Positions 1 through 6,577 are shown, numbered from the stretch's first letter. The stretch is 55,018 nt of DNA from Eleftheria terrae (GCF_030419005.1 NZ_CP106950.1:1-55018), one strand, 5' to 3'. Notes: generated by a model not told the origin, from the sequence alone. A program made the numbers and translations.

Positions 1-640
1 GCCGGGCGCTAGAGCGCCCGGGGCGCCGGTAGGAGCCGGCCCGGCAGGGCTTCAACCCCGCGGCCGCGGGCGTTGAACTCCGTAGCCCGGCGCCGGACTC
101 GGCCAGCTCCGCCGCCTGACCCTGAACCTGCTCGCTGCCTTGGCGTCGCAGTGGCGGCGCCGCCGGCGCCGGCCACCTCCTACAGCTGCTGCCGCAGCAA
201 TCCCGTCCCCGCACCCGTCGACCAGGCTGACCTGGTCGACGTCACACGCCTCCCCCTTCGGCCTCGGCCAACACCCCCTTCCAGCTCGGCATGGCTCGGC
301 CGCCGCGCCAGCTCGTCCCTCCCTGGCACGCCCGCCGCAGAGACGCCACGCCGAGATTCCCCCGGGCGACTCCGCCCTGCAGCCGTCCCGCCAGGCCGCA
401 GCCCTGGCATGCCGGCCGCGATCGCTGCGTCGCCCCTCGCAGCCTCTCGCCGGGTACCCGCCCGCTGCACTCCCCCCACAAGCGCCCCCCATCCCTCAGT
501 GAGGGGGGACTTGTGGGGGGATCTCATTTCGCAGCGGGCCGGAACACTCCGGCTCGCTCTTCGGCTGCCCCAATCCCACATCCCCCACCCCGCGCCCCCA
601 GGGGCGAGCGAGGGAAGTCCGAGCGAGAGGATCTCCGCCA
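1..640 (+). repeat. Leader repeat copy 1, upstream of methylase-like gene
   Basis: First of three near-identical leader copies; the others are at about 21440-22165 and 46593-47106. If the window is circular the copy begins near 54952 and runs through the junction. From about 245 to 639 I read it as matching copy 3 throughout. It contains inverted repeats: CCGGGCGCT/AGCGCCCGG at 2-21, GTCGACCAGG/CCTGGTCGAC at 217-240, a 12-bp stem at 471-521 and GCCGGA/TCCGGC at 538-553. The + strand is rich in C and poor in A. Long open frames cross it on both strands, but they are what such composition gives. I treat it as noncoding and as a leader or promoter for the gene starting at 684. Confidence 0.85.
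471..521 (+). promoter_or_regulatory. Long hairpin in leader copy 1
   Basis: TCCCCCCACAAG (471-482) pairs perfectly with CTTGTGGGGGGA (510-521). Inside it either CCCTC/GAGGG (493-497 with 501-505) or CCCCCC/GGGGGG (485-490 with 503-508) can pair, so two inner folds are possible. The same hairpin is present unchanged in the other two leader copies (21974-22024 and 46913-46963). No T-run follows, so it is not a simple intrinsic terminator. Confidence 0.75.
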
Positions 641-683
641 TGTCGGCGCGAGGCCTCTTCCAACTTCTTTCGATGAGGTGGAA

Positions 684-1499
684 ATGCAAGAGGCACAAAA
701 GCGCCTGGTGTCACTCGTGAAACAGAACAGCCACCGGCACCGTCCCCACGAGGTGTGGCGCGACTTCTGTGAGCTGTCGGCGCTCGCGATCAGCAACAGC
801 GTGGACCTGGTGCAGTACGCCCAGCGTGAGGCTCGGTATCTGGAGATCGTCAAACGCTACAACTCGGAGGAGGTGGAGCGGTTTCCGCACATGCTGGCCT
901 GCGTTGTTGAAACATTGGAGGTTGGCAGTTGCGACTGCCTGGGCGAGACCTTCATGGCGCTAAACCTCGGTGACCACTGGAAAGGGCAGTACTTCACCCC
1001 CTACCCGGTGTGCTCCCTGATGGCTCGTATGTCAGTGGTGAACTGCGACGCGCCGATTGCGCGGAACGGTTTTGTGCGAGCTATGGAACCCTGCGTTGGC
1101 GCTGGTGCGATGGTGATCGCCTTGGCTGAGGCGATGCAGGACAACCAGCTCAACCCGCAACAGCAGTTGCACGTCACGGCTGTCGATATCGACGCGACCG
1201 CAGCCCATATGGCGTATATCCAGCTCTCGTTGCTGCACATTCCTGCGCTCGTCGTCCACGGCAACTCGCTGAGCCTCAAGACTTGGAGTACGTGGAAAAC
1301 GCCCGCACACATCCTCGGGTTCTGGGATCAGAAACTTCGGAAAGTGGAGCAAGCCCAGGCCGAGCAACAACCGCCTGCCGAGTCGCAAATGTGTGACCTG
1401 AGTGACGTGTCTGCTGAACCTTCTCAAGGGGAACCAAGTGCGACCGAGCGGGAGCCGTTCCCGGCCACCGCTTCCAACCGGCAGTTCTCGCTGTTCTAG
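684..1499 (+). CDS. DNA methylase-like protein without the usual catalytic motif
   Basis: A 271-residue protein with the SAM-binding part of an N6-adenine DNA methyltransferase. Motif I is seen as EPCVGAGAM at about residues 134-142, followed by AVDIDATAAHMAY, the usual acidic motif II position. A segment YFTPYPVC precedes it, as in type I/IIG methylases. The NPPY/NPPF catalytic motif expected next is not visible: the chain runs into HGNSLSLKTW and a low-complexity Glu/Gln/Pro tail. It may therefore bind SAM or DNA without methylating, or belong to the plasmid methylase-like families with an altered motif IV. I chose ATG 684 because GAGG lies 6 bases upstream; upstream in-frame sequence belongs to the leader repeat. 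It is the first gene behind leader copy 1, a position typical of anti-restriction genes. Confidence 0.8.
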   Translation: MQEAQKRLVSLVKQNSHRHRPHEVWRDFCELSALAISNSVDLVQYAQREARYLEIVKRYNSEEVERFPHMLACVVETLEVGSCDCLGETFMALNLGDHWKGQYFTPYPVCSLMARMSVVNCDAPIARNGFVRAMEPCVGAGAMVIALAEAMQDNQLNPQQQLHVTAVDIDATAAHMAYIQLSLLHIPALVVHGNSLSLKTWSTWKTPAHILGFWDQKLRKVEQAQAEQQPPAESQMCDLSDVSAEPSQGEPSATEREPFPATASNRQFSLF

Positions 1500-1531
1500 C
1501 TGCGCTCGACTGAGACGTAGCGTGTTACTGA

Positions 1532-1552
1532 GGGGTTGACAAACGCAACCCC
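1532..1552 (+). promoter_or_regulatory. Promoter -35 inside an inverted-repeat operator (copy 1 of 3)
   Basis: GGGGTTG and CAACCCC flank seven bases, and the -35 hexamer TTGACA (1536-1541) lies inside the palindrome. The same 21-bp element recurs at 16565-16585 and 49138-49158, each just upstream of a gene. A repressor bound here would block the polymerase. The plasmid's own KorA/TrfB-like protein (52652-52936) is one candidate, by inference. Confidence 0.75.
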
Positions 1553-1595
1553 GATGGTAGCCTATGAGTACATTGTGTACGCCGACGGAGACGAC

Positions 1596-1823
1596 ATGAG
1601 CCAATTTGCCGATCAAGAGGTATCCGATCGCTTCGCGCCCGGGTACTACCGGTGCGTGGCGGACGGCTCCGAAGTATGGTTCGGGTGGGCGGCCAGCGTT
1701 GTCGATGCGCACGCCCGCGCCGAAGCTGAAGGTGTTCCGGCCGAAGAGAAATTCGCTGAACGCATGACCTACGGCCCAGCCATGCACCCCGTTGTTCTCG
1801 CCGCTTGGCGAGAACAACATTGA
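1596..1823 (+). CDS. Hypothetical protein, 75 aa
   Basis: Small acidic protein of unknown function, rich in aromatic residues (GYYRCV, WFGWAA). I place the start at ATG 1596, with GGAG upstream, because the promoter element at 1532-1552 would put transcription initiation near 1570. An in-frame ATG at 1554 would lie in the promoter itself. The stop overlaps the region just ahead of the secreted DUF4124 gene, 17 bases before its ATG, so the two are probably co-transcribed. Confidence 0.6.
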   Translation: MSQFADQEVSDRFAPGYYRCVADGSEVWFGWAASVVDAHARAEAEGVPAEEKFAERMTYGPAMHPVVLAAWREQH

Positions 1824-1840
1824 TCGACAGGAGTCACCCG

Positions 1841-2245
1841 ATGAAGCGTCAAACTGCTGCACTCGTCTTGCTGGCGAGTGCAGCTGTTCTTGCTCATGCC
1901 GAGATCTACCGGCATGTCGATGACCACGGCAACGTGACGTTCTCCAATATCCCGCCCAAGGGACTGGTGCCTGCGCTCGCAGAGAAGGTGCCAGCCGCCA
2001 GGGAACTGGCCGCGCCTCCGGCTGCACGTTCGGAAGGTAGGGCAGCTGACTCAGTGCCTCGGCCAAAAGTTGCGGCGTCGGTGCAAGCTGTGCGGGACGC
2101 CGAGCGGCGACAGATCCTTGAACGGGAGGTGGCCAAAGAGCAGGAGCTTCTGGCTGCCGCGACAACCAAGAAGGATGCCGAGGCCGTCGGTCGACATCAG
2201 GCAAACCTGGTGGCGCTTCGGGCGGAGATGGGGCGGATCAAATGA
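1841..2245 (+). CDS. Secreted DUF4124-domain protein
   Basis: 134 residues. A signal peptide is clear (MKRQTAALVLLASAAVLAHA) with cleavage likely after AHA. The mature N-terminus EIYRHVDDHGNVTFSNIPP fits the DUF4124 domain, a short beta-rich module of periplasmic proteins whose role is not established. The C-terminal half is charged and probably helical (ILEREVAKEQELLAAATTK). CAGGAG lies 11 bases before the ATG. It probably follows the small gene at 1596 in one operon. Confidence 0.8.
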   Translation: MKRQTAALVLLASAAVLAHAEIYRHVDDHGNVTFSNIPPKGLVPALAEKVPAARELAAPPAARSEGRAADSVPRPKVAASVQAVRDAERRQILEREVAKEQELLAAATTKKDAEAVGRHQANLVALRAEMGRIK

Positions 2246-2268
2246 CGCAAACGCAGACAGGCTGAGGT

Positions 2269-2640
2269 ATGGACATCGTAGGCACACAGCTGAACATCAT
2301 TTCGACCCAGGAACTTATCGAACGGGCAGAAGGGCTCGGAGTTCGCATCACGCTTGAAATCGGCCGGAGCGACGATGGAGCAGATTTTCTCGTGCACGCC
2401 GTTGGTCGACATCTGTTGCTGCCAGGGAAGCGCCAAGCCCTAGGCCTGGTGGTCGTCGACGTGTCAAGCGAGGAGTCCCGGCTTCTCGGCGGTGCAACCC
2501 ATGAAGACGCCGAGATCGACGCTAGAACCCAGCTCGCGGCCATTGCCGATCGCATCAGCTTTACAAGGACGTCAGCCCCGCTCAGAGCCCTCGGCGCCCA
2601 AGGAAAGATGCAACTAGACGTTATCGACCGCCTACACTGA
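2269..2640 (+). CDS. Hypothetical protein, 123 aa
   Basis: No family recognised. The sequence is balanced in composition, starts MDIVGTQLNIISTQELIERAE and has a hydrophobic strand LGLVVVDVSSEE in the middle, so it is probably a soluble alpha/beta protein. GAGGT lies directly before ATG 2269, closer than ideal. It begins 23 bases after the DUF4124 gene and is likely the last gene of that operon, since a structured leader of the next gene begins soon after its stop. Confidence 0.6.
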   Translation: MDIVGTQLNIISTQELIERAEGLGVRITLEIGRSDDGADFLVHAVGRHLLLPGKRQALGLVVVDVSSEESRLLGGATHEDAEIDARTQLAAIADRISFTRTSAPLRALGAQGKMQLDVIDRLH

Positions 2641-2696
2641 ACAGCCGCTTGCTCTATGATGAAATCGGCTGCGGGAGGACTTTTTAAAGTCTGATC

Positions 2697-2765
2697 GTAG
2701 CTTTGCGCTACTGCCGGAAGGGGATGAACCATGTTCATCCCTGACCGGATGAACATGGCTCTTTT
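2697..2765 (+). promoter_or_regulatory. Alternative-hairpin leader of the 2804 gene
   Basis: GTAGC-TTTGC-GCTAC (2697-2711) forms a first hairpin with the GCTTTGC loop seen in three other leaders. Then three related segments follow: GGATGAAC (2722-2729), GTTCATCC (2733-2740) and GGATGAAC (2747-2754). The middle one can pair with either neighbour. The downstream pairing is the 12-bp stem 2729-2740/2747-2758 followed by CTCTTTT, like a weak terminator. This is the geometry of an attenuator; no ligand or peptide is evident. Confidence 0.65.
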
Positions 2766-2803
2766 GGCGGTGGTACTACACCTTTTCGCGAAAGGAACCA
2801 ACC

Positions 2804-3169
2804 ATGTTTAAGCGTAGCACAAGTAATGTTAGCTGTGGAACGGCCCGTGTCGAGGAAGTGCGCGTGCTGAAGCGGCCGGATGGCGAGCAGCCTTATCTGT
2901 CCGCATATGCGCGAGTGATCTTCTGTGAGAAAGGAACGAAGCGCGATCAAACGCTCTTCTTCCATCCCACGGACACGGAAACGGTCGACTTCTTGTTGGG
3001 CGCCATGCATGGCCGTCATACGGTCTACATGGAGGTCCTGGGGTTGAAAACGCCGATCCCGTTCTTCGATGCCGTCGCTCATAAGCTCGGTATGCGGAGT
3101 AGCTGGATTCGGCAAGGCGACATCGTTCACATGAACCTGGGCGATCAGCCTTTCGTGTTCCCGGTCTAA
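2804..3169 (+). CDS. Hypothetical protein, 121 aa
   Basis: No family recognised. Starts MFKRSTSNVSCGTARVEEVR; AAAGGAACC sits before the ATG. The protein has several beta-strand-like segments (SAYARVIFCEK, TVYMEVLGL) and lacks signal or membrane segments. It stands alone between an alternative-hairpin leader (2697-2765) and a strong terminator (3178-3210). The same arrangement is seen for the genes at 3942, 4556 and 44771, which suggests one regulatory programme for unrelated small proteins. Confidence 0.65.
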   Translation: MFKRSTSNVSCGTARVEEVRVLKRPDGEQPYLSAYARVIFCEKGTKRDQTLFFHPTDTETVDFLLGAMHGRHTVYMEVLGLKTPIPFFDAVAHKLGMRSSWIRQGDIVHMNLGDQPFVFPV

Positions 3170-3177
3170 CGCAACAG

Positions 3178-3210
3178 ACGGCACGGTCCTTAGGGATCGT
3201 GCCGTTTTTT
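3178..3210 (+). terminator. Intrinsic terminator after the 2804 gene
   Basis: ACGGCACG (3178-3185) pairs with CGTGCCGT (3198-3205), with TCC/GGGA pairing continuing inside, followed by a run of six T. It closes the transcription unit of the 2804 gene. Confidence 0.85.
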
Positions 3211-3230
3211 CATGGGTCTGCCAGATTCGC

Positions 3231-3737
3231 ATGCACAGAATCACACGTGCCCTGGCCCGCGTCATTGCTGCGTTGCAGGCTGCGTGGAATTACGACATCC
3301 ACGCTGCCCATCGCCGAGCGGGCGACCGAACGCCTAGAGGCGAGCAAATCCGATTGGAGTCCGCTTGGCGACGGCAGCAGCTGCGCGCCCATCGTGCGCG
3401 CCAGGCGGCGTGGCGATCGACCCGGCGGTTGGCCGGCGAGCCATCGGCTTGGGCCGAGCAGCTCGGCGAGCTGGTCGTGTTTGTAGTGAAGATCTTGTGT
3501 TGGTACTGGGGACTGACGGCTGCCGTGCTGGCACTGTGGTGCCTGGCAACGTCGACGCTGCCTGGCGAAGTGGCTGCAGAGGGAACGCACGCCGTGGAGT
3601 CGCTGGTTTCCCTGTCCCTCAGCCTTCAGTATGGATGGGCCTTGCTGCATTTGCGGCTTCCCATTGGCTCGCCTTTCGTGCGCACGTGGCGCGAGACGTA
3701 TGAGAAAGTGGAGCGCGGTGATGCGGCACACCGATAG
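3231..3737 (+). CDS. Hypothetical protein with membrane segments
   Basis: 168 residues. The first 80 residues are Arg/Ala-rich and basic (AWRRQQLRAHRARQAAWRS). There follow a hydrophobic segment ELVVFVVKILCWYWGL with TAAVLALWCLATS, and a weaker one near residue 130. Probably an inner-membrane protein with a basic cytoplasmic N-terminus. The start codon has no strong ribosome site and the gene begins directly after a terminator, so both start and expression are uncertain. No family recognised. Confidence 0.5.
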   Translation: MHRITRALARVIAALQAAWNYDIHAAHRRAGDRTPRGEQIRLESAWRRQQLRAHRARQAAWRSTRRLAGEPSAWAEQLGELVVFVVKILCWYWGLTAAVLALWCLATSTLPGEVAAEGTHAVESLVSLSLSLQYGWALLHLRLPIGSPFVRTWRETYEKVERGDAAHR

Positions 3738-3779
3738 TGAATTGACAGTTGTCATTACACATTGTTGCGTGCTGGTGTA

Positions 3780-3808
3780 TTGACGTTTGTGAGTGCAAGA
3801 ACGATAAA
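3780..3808 (+). promoter_or_regulatory. Sigma70-type promoter of the DUF3577 gene
   Basis: TTGACG (3780-3785), 17 bases, then GATAAA (3803-3808). It lies 130 bases upstream of ATG 3942 and so gives a long leader that contains the alternative hairpins at 3871-3919. A TGACA-GT-TGTCA palindrome lies upstream at about 3743-3754. Confidence 0.6.
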
Positions 3809-3870
3809 TACATCACTCGCGCGCTGCTTATCTGCGGCGAGGAGATGAAAACCGTTTTGGTAACCCCCCA

Positions 3871-3919
3871 GGACAACGCTTTGCGTTGTCCTTCGGGACG
3901 ACGAGAGCGGTGTCCTTTT
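3871..3919 (+). promoter_or_regulatory. Alternative-hairpin leader of the DUF3577 gene
   Basis: GGACAACGC-TTT-GCGTTGTCC (3871-3891) forms a 9-bp stem. The second arm CGTTGTCC (3884-3891) can instead pair with GGACGACG (3896-3903) across a TTCG loop, and GGAC (3896-3899) can also pair with GTCC (3912-3915) just before TTTT. The folds are mutually exclusive, as in attenuators. Closely similar leaders stand before the 4556 and 44771 genes. Confidence 0.7.
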
Positions 3920-3941
3920 ATCTACCGTGAAAGGATGCGCC

Positions 3942-4325
3942 ATGTCTCACGTCAACCACGACGACGTTTCGTCGGTCACGTCTGCTAAGGCTTACATTCA
4001 AGAGGTGAAACTCTGCAGGAGTGAACCCCAGAATGGAAAGAAGGCTCGTGAGTTTCTGATCGTCAAGTTGAAGCAACACAACGGCTTCCGACGCGATGGC
4101 TCATTCGCTTTCAAATACCCGGAATGCGGCTTTACCGAGGATCTGAAGGAACTGGTAGCAGAACTGAAAGATCGGCTGGAAAAGGAGCCCGGATGCCGAA
4201 TTGTCGCGCGGGTTGAGATTCTCAACGCTAGCGCTAAGCCCTGGTTTCAGGGAGACAAAGCAGGAGTGAATGATCGTGGAACGCTTCGTGCGATCCATCT
4301 GATCGAGCAGGAAGACGCTCAGTAG
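3942..4325 (+). CDS. DUF3577-family protein
   Basis: 127 residues that fit the DUF3577 family, found on integrative and conjugative elements and plasmids (the STY4534 group) and of unproven function. Seen: the N-terminal SVTSAKAYIQEVKLC segment, GKKAREFLIVKLKQHNG, and a C-terminal ARVEILNASAKPWF strand, consistent with a small beta-rich, perhaps OB-like fold. AAAGGATG precedes ATG 3942. The gene is monocistronic: its own promoter and structured leader lie upstream and a strong terminator downstream. Confidence 0.8.
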   Translation: MSHVNHDDVSSVTSAKAYIQEVKLCRSEPQNGKKAREFLIVKLKQHNGFRRDGSFAFKYPECGFTEDLKELVAELKDRLEKEPGCRIVARVEILNASAKPWFQGDKAGVNDRGTLRAIHLIEQEDAQ

Positions 4326-4340
4326 TGTCCCGCTGCAAAA

Positions 4341-4374
4341 AAACCCGGTCAGCCTACGCTGACCGGGTTTTCTC
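4341..4374 (+). terminator. Intrinsic terminator after the DUF3577 gene
   Basis: AAACCCGGTCAGC (4341-4353), loop CTAC, GCTGACCGGGTTT (4358-4370), then TCT. A perfect 13-bp stem, able to act in both directions because of the flanking A and T runs. Confidence 0.9.
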
Positions 4375-4408
4375 TTGCCATGGCAATAATGGCAAGTATG
4401 AACCGCTC

Positions 4409-4437
4409 TTGACGTGGTGCTTTATTTGGGGAAAATG
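4409..4437 (+). promoter_or_regulatory. Possible promoter of the 4556 gene
   Basis: TTGACG (4409-4414), 17 bases, then AAAATG (4432-4437). The -35 matches the promoter of the DUF3577 gene; the -10 is poor. It is placed correctly ahead of the structured leader at 4490-4533. Confidence 0.4.
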
Positions 4438-4489
4438 AAGTATTCGCTGGCGATACAGCGGATCGGCGGAAGTTGTTTTGGAAACCGAA

Positions 4490-4533
4490 GGGCAATGCAT
4501 TGCGTTGTCCTTCGGGATGACACAGCGCTGTCC
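4490..4533 (+). promoter_or_regulatory. Alternative-hairpin leader of the 4556 gene
   Basis: GGGCAATGC-ATT-GCGTTGTCC (4490-4510) pairs with G-T wobbles. The arm GCGTTGTCC is identical to that of the DUF3577 leader and is followed by the same TTCG loop and GGATGACA (4515-4522), which can compete for it. Then ACAGCGCTGT (4522-4531) forms a third stem ahead of CCTTATT. The sequence differs from the 3871-3919 leader, but the competing pairings persist. Confidence 0.65.
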
Positions 4534-4555
4534 TTATTACCGTGAGGATGATGTT

Positions 4556-4873
4556 ATGTCTATCGACCAAAATGATCTTGCTTCGGTTTTTCTCCGGCGC
4601 CGGGCCATGTTCGGTGGTGACGTGTTGGCGCAATATGAGGTTTATGGCCTATGGCCTGACGGTGGACCTCAGTCTGCGTCGGTGCGTTACGCGTATGTGG
4701 TTAGTCTGGACGACGCGTTTGAACGGGCAAGGATGTGGCACCGGCAAGACTTGGACGTCGAGGTGACTGCTGCGGACGGCCGTGTTCTATTGTCCATTGG
4801 GGGTGATGAGCCCTGGCCACGGACTGCGTCGGAGATTGCGGAAGCGACGCACGGGTATGAGGATGCTTTTTAG
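4556..4873 (+). CDS. Hypothetical protein, 105 aa
   Basis: No family recognised. Starts MSIDQNDLASVFLRRRAMFGG; GTGAGGATGATGTT precedes the ATG. The middle has RYAYVVSLDDAFERAR and the end is acidic. Probably soluble. Monocistronic, with a structured leader and its own terminator (4890-4921), in the same style as the neighbouring DUF3577 gene. Confidence 0.65.
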   Translation: MSIDQNDLASVFLRRRAMFGGDVLAQYEVYGLWPDGGPQSASVRYAYVVSLDDAFERARMWHRQDLDVEVTAADGRVLLSIGGDEPWPRTASEIAEATHGYEDAF

Positions 4874-4889
4874 TATCCAGATGCCGAAG

Positions 4890-4921
4890 AGCCCTGCCAA
4901 CGTCTGTTGGCAGGGCTTTTT
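4890..4921 (+). terminator. Intrinsic terminator between convergent genes
   Basis: AGCCCTGCCAAC (4890-4901), loop GTCT, GTTGGCAGGGCT (4906-4917), then TTTT. It lies between the + gene ending at 4873 and the minus-strand gene ending at 4940. Confidence 0.9.
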
Positions 4922-4939
4922 CTCGTTCAATTCAAGACG

Positions 4940-5221
4940 TCATCGAAGACAAATTTCCACAACCAAGCTGTCCCACATCGCTCGGCGGCTGTAGGGGCAG
5001 CTCCAGGTGCGGCCGGCGGCCGACATGCTGAAGCCACGAGCGACGAGAAGGGCGCAGATCTCGGGCGCGGGCTGTGCATCGAATGTAAAGACGATTCGGT
5101 CAGCTCCCATGTCGAGCTGGTAGTGCGGAGGAAGGCGCACGGCATCCGACGAGCCCCCAGTTGTCTGGGAATGGGCGTCGTCCGACACAGGGGCGCTAGG
5201 GACGATGCGAAGGCTTTTCAT
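4940..5221 (-). CDS. Hypothetical protein, 93 aa
   Basis: Minus-strand gene; AAGGAG lies 9 bases before the ATG at 5221, which fixes the start. The C-terminal half (DRIVFTFDAQPAPEICALL, then ARGFSMSAAGRTWSCP) resembles a short module found at the ends of plasmid antirestriction-type and DUF3560-type proteins, in which 'GF-W-P---W-R' repeats occur. Here it stands alone, so the function is unknown. It is convergent with the 4556 gene and its upstream side faces the structured region 5222-5839. Confidence 0.65.
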   Translation of the reverse strand: MKSLRIVPSAPVSDDAHSQTTGGSSDAVRLPPHYQLDMGADRIVFTFDAQPAPEICALLVARGFSMSAAGRTWSCPYSRRAMWDSLVVEICLR

Positions 5222-5630
5222 GACACGGTTCTCCTTGGTATGGATTTCTCGGCTGATCGGGCTGCTAGATTCAGGAGCCGATCGTTTTCGGCTTTCCGAG
5301 CGGAGCGGCCCTGGTGCCGCTCCCGTCGTTCTGCTGAGTTCGTTCGCCGTGTCTGCGCATTGAGACGGCGCGGTGAAGCAGAGCCGCAAGGGGACCGTGG
5401 AATAAATGGAGGGGACCCGCCGGAGGCGGGGAGGCGCTTTTTATGCCGCGAAAGCCCCTTGCGGCTCTGCGCGCGGCGGCTACCTTGCGCGGATTGCGAA
5501 CGGGCGCAGCAGGGCGACGGATCGAAGCCGTTGCGCGAGGAATGCCCTGTCACTCACAGCACGCTTTGCGTGCTCAAGCTGGTAGCAAGCGATGCTTGCC
5601 CCTAGGTCGCGCGGAGCGCCCTGTGCGAGT

Positions 5631-5646
5631 CTTTGGCGCGCCAAAG
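5631..5646. promoter_or_regulatory. KorB-type palindrome, site 1
   Basis: CTTTGGCGCGCCAAAG; the surrounding palindrome extends to 5628-5649. First of seven related palindromes on the plasmid with core TTTGGCGCGCCAAA. It resembles the IncP KorB operator TTTAGCSGCTAAA in its TTT-GC/GC-AAA arms but is one base longer. Confidence 0.7.
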
Positions 5647-5729
5647 ACTTCCACGTCGGCGAGCCGTCTCCTGAGCGGCGTTGTCGTCTGCTTCAAGCTT
5701 CACGCTGTGTCTCTCTCCATCATTGTTGA

Positions 5730-5758
5730 TTGACAAAGTTCACCGCGCGCTGCATAAT
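5730..5758 (+). promoter_or_regulatory. Strong promoter ahead of the NYN gene
   Basis: TTGACA (5730-5735), 17 bases, CATAAT (5753-5758): a near-consensus sigma70 promoter. Transcription would begin near 5765 and meet a perfect terminator hairpin at 5812-5838 before the NYN start codon, so the main product may be a short RNA of about 75 nt. Confidence 0.75.
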
Positions 5759-5811
5759 CCCCGAACTACTCCTCCCTCGCCGGGTCATTCAGTTGGCTTC
5801 GGTTTGGGACG

Positions 5812-5838
5812 AAAAAACCGCCCAAGTGGCGGTTTTTT
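5812..5838 (+). terminator. Terminator or attenuator abutting a start codon
   Basis: AAAAAACCGCC (5812-5822), loop CAAGT, GGCGGTTTTTT (5828-5838). The stem is perfect and bidirectional. It ends one base before ATG 5840, so the gene has no separate ribosome-binding site there. Confidence 0.85.
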
Positions 5839-5839
5839 C

Positions 5840-6577
5840 ATGTCTGCCTACCGAAAGCACAACGACGTGGAGACACCCGCCAAGGCGACCGCGGTCTACA
5901 TCGACGGCTACAACCTCTATTACGGGCGCCTGCGCGGCACGGAGTTCAAGTGGCTCGATGTGGTGGCGCTGTTCGACCACATCCTGCACGTGCAGGACCC
6001 GGGCGCCTCGGTGGTGGCGGTCAAGTTCTTCACCGCGCCGGCACTGACCCGGTTCGCTTCCCACGGCGACGCCTCTATGCAGGCGCAGATGACCTACCAC
6101 CGGGCGCTCGAAAACCGCCACCCCGAGCGGTTTTCCATCATTCTCGGCACCCATGTCTGGGAGAAGAACGGTACCGCCTTGCCCCAATACATCGAGGGCG
6201 AGCCCTTCGACAAGAACAAGAAGGTCAAGGTGTGGCGGCTGGTCGAGAAGAAAACCGATGTCAACCTTGCCATGGCGATGTACCGCGACGCTGTGGCGCG
6301 GCGCTACGACCAGGTCGTCCTCTGCTCCAACGATTCAGACGCGGAGCCGGTGCTGCAGGCGCTGCGTGAAGACTTCCCGGAGCTGACAATTGGCGTCGTC
6401 ACCCCCATCCGTCCCCGTGGCGGCGAAGGTGCGTCGGATCGACGGGTCAGCACCTCACTTTCCGCCTTCGCACATTGGACGCGTCAACACATCCGGGATG
6501 AAGAGCTGCGGCTTGCTCAGCTGCCTGCCAAAGTACCGACCCGCAAGAAGCCAGCGGTCAAACCGGATCACTGGTGA
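5840..6577 (+). CDS. NYN-domain (LabA/DUF88-like) putative ribonuclease
   Basis: 245 residues. The N-terminal region has AVYIDGYNLYYGRL (about 17-30), the DGxN motif of NYN/PIN-like nucleases. KKTDVNLAMAMYRDA and QVVLCSNDSDAEPVLQAL carry the further conserved Asp residues, so an active metal-dependent RNase is likely. The C-terminus is basic (TRKKPAVKPDHW). The first ATG follows a terminator stem directly; a GTG at 5867 is an alternative start. The gene is more GC-rich at third positions than its neighbours, suggesting recent acquisition. Role in the plasmid (RNA decay, defence) is unknown. Confidence 0.8.
   Translation: MSAYRKHNDVETPAKATAVYIDGYNLYYGRLRGTEFKWLDVVALFDHILHVQDPGASVVAVKFFTAPALTRFASHGDASMQAQMTYHRALENRHPERFSIILGTHVWEKNGTALPQYIEGEPFDKNKKVKVWRLVEKKTDVNLAMAMYRDAVARRYDQVVLCSNDSDAEPVLQALREDFPELTIGVVTPIRPRGGEGASDRRVSTSLSAFAHWTRQHIRDEELRLAQLPAKVPTRKKPAVKPDHW

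Larger units (their letters stand above)
5222..5811. other. Noncoding region with a 16-bp inverted repeat
   Basis: No convincing gene. GCAGAGCCGCAAGGGG (5378-5393) pairs perfectly with CCCCTTGCGGCTCTGC (5455-5470). Inside lies CCCGCC-GGA-GGCGGG (5416-5430). Further hairpins are AGCACGC-TTT-GCGTGCT near 5558-5574, whose loop matches the small-gene leaders, and GCAAGC-GAT-GCTTGC near 5585-5599. A ParB/KorB-type palindrome lies at 5631-5646 and a promoter at 5730-5758. The left end probably holds the promoter of the minus-strand gene 4940-5221. Confidence 0.6.

Noticed and set aside
22..58. GGTAGGAGCCGGCC resembling SMAG/REP elements (GTAG plus stem) of Stenotrophomonas or Pseudomonas
   Set aside because: It occurs only as part of the long leader repeat, not as a dispersed short element, and the stem is weak.
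52..492. Long open frames in both directions through the leader repeats (e.g. 52-492 minus, 291-640 plus, and the like in copies 2 and 3)
   Set aside because: Very GC-rich, Arg/Pro/Ala-rich frames open in many phases at once, no ribosome sites, and copy 2 carries a 30-bp hairpin insertion; structure is conserved better than any one frame.
1032..2204. 390-codon minus-strand frame opposite the methylase-like and DUF4124 genes
   Set aside because: It spans several genes on the other strand and has no motif or ribosome site.
4907..5605. 232-codon + frame through 4907-5605
   Set aside because: Crosses a terminator and a well-supported minus-strand gene; Arg/Ala-rich with no motif.
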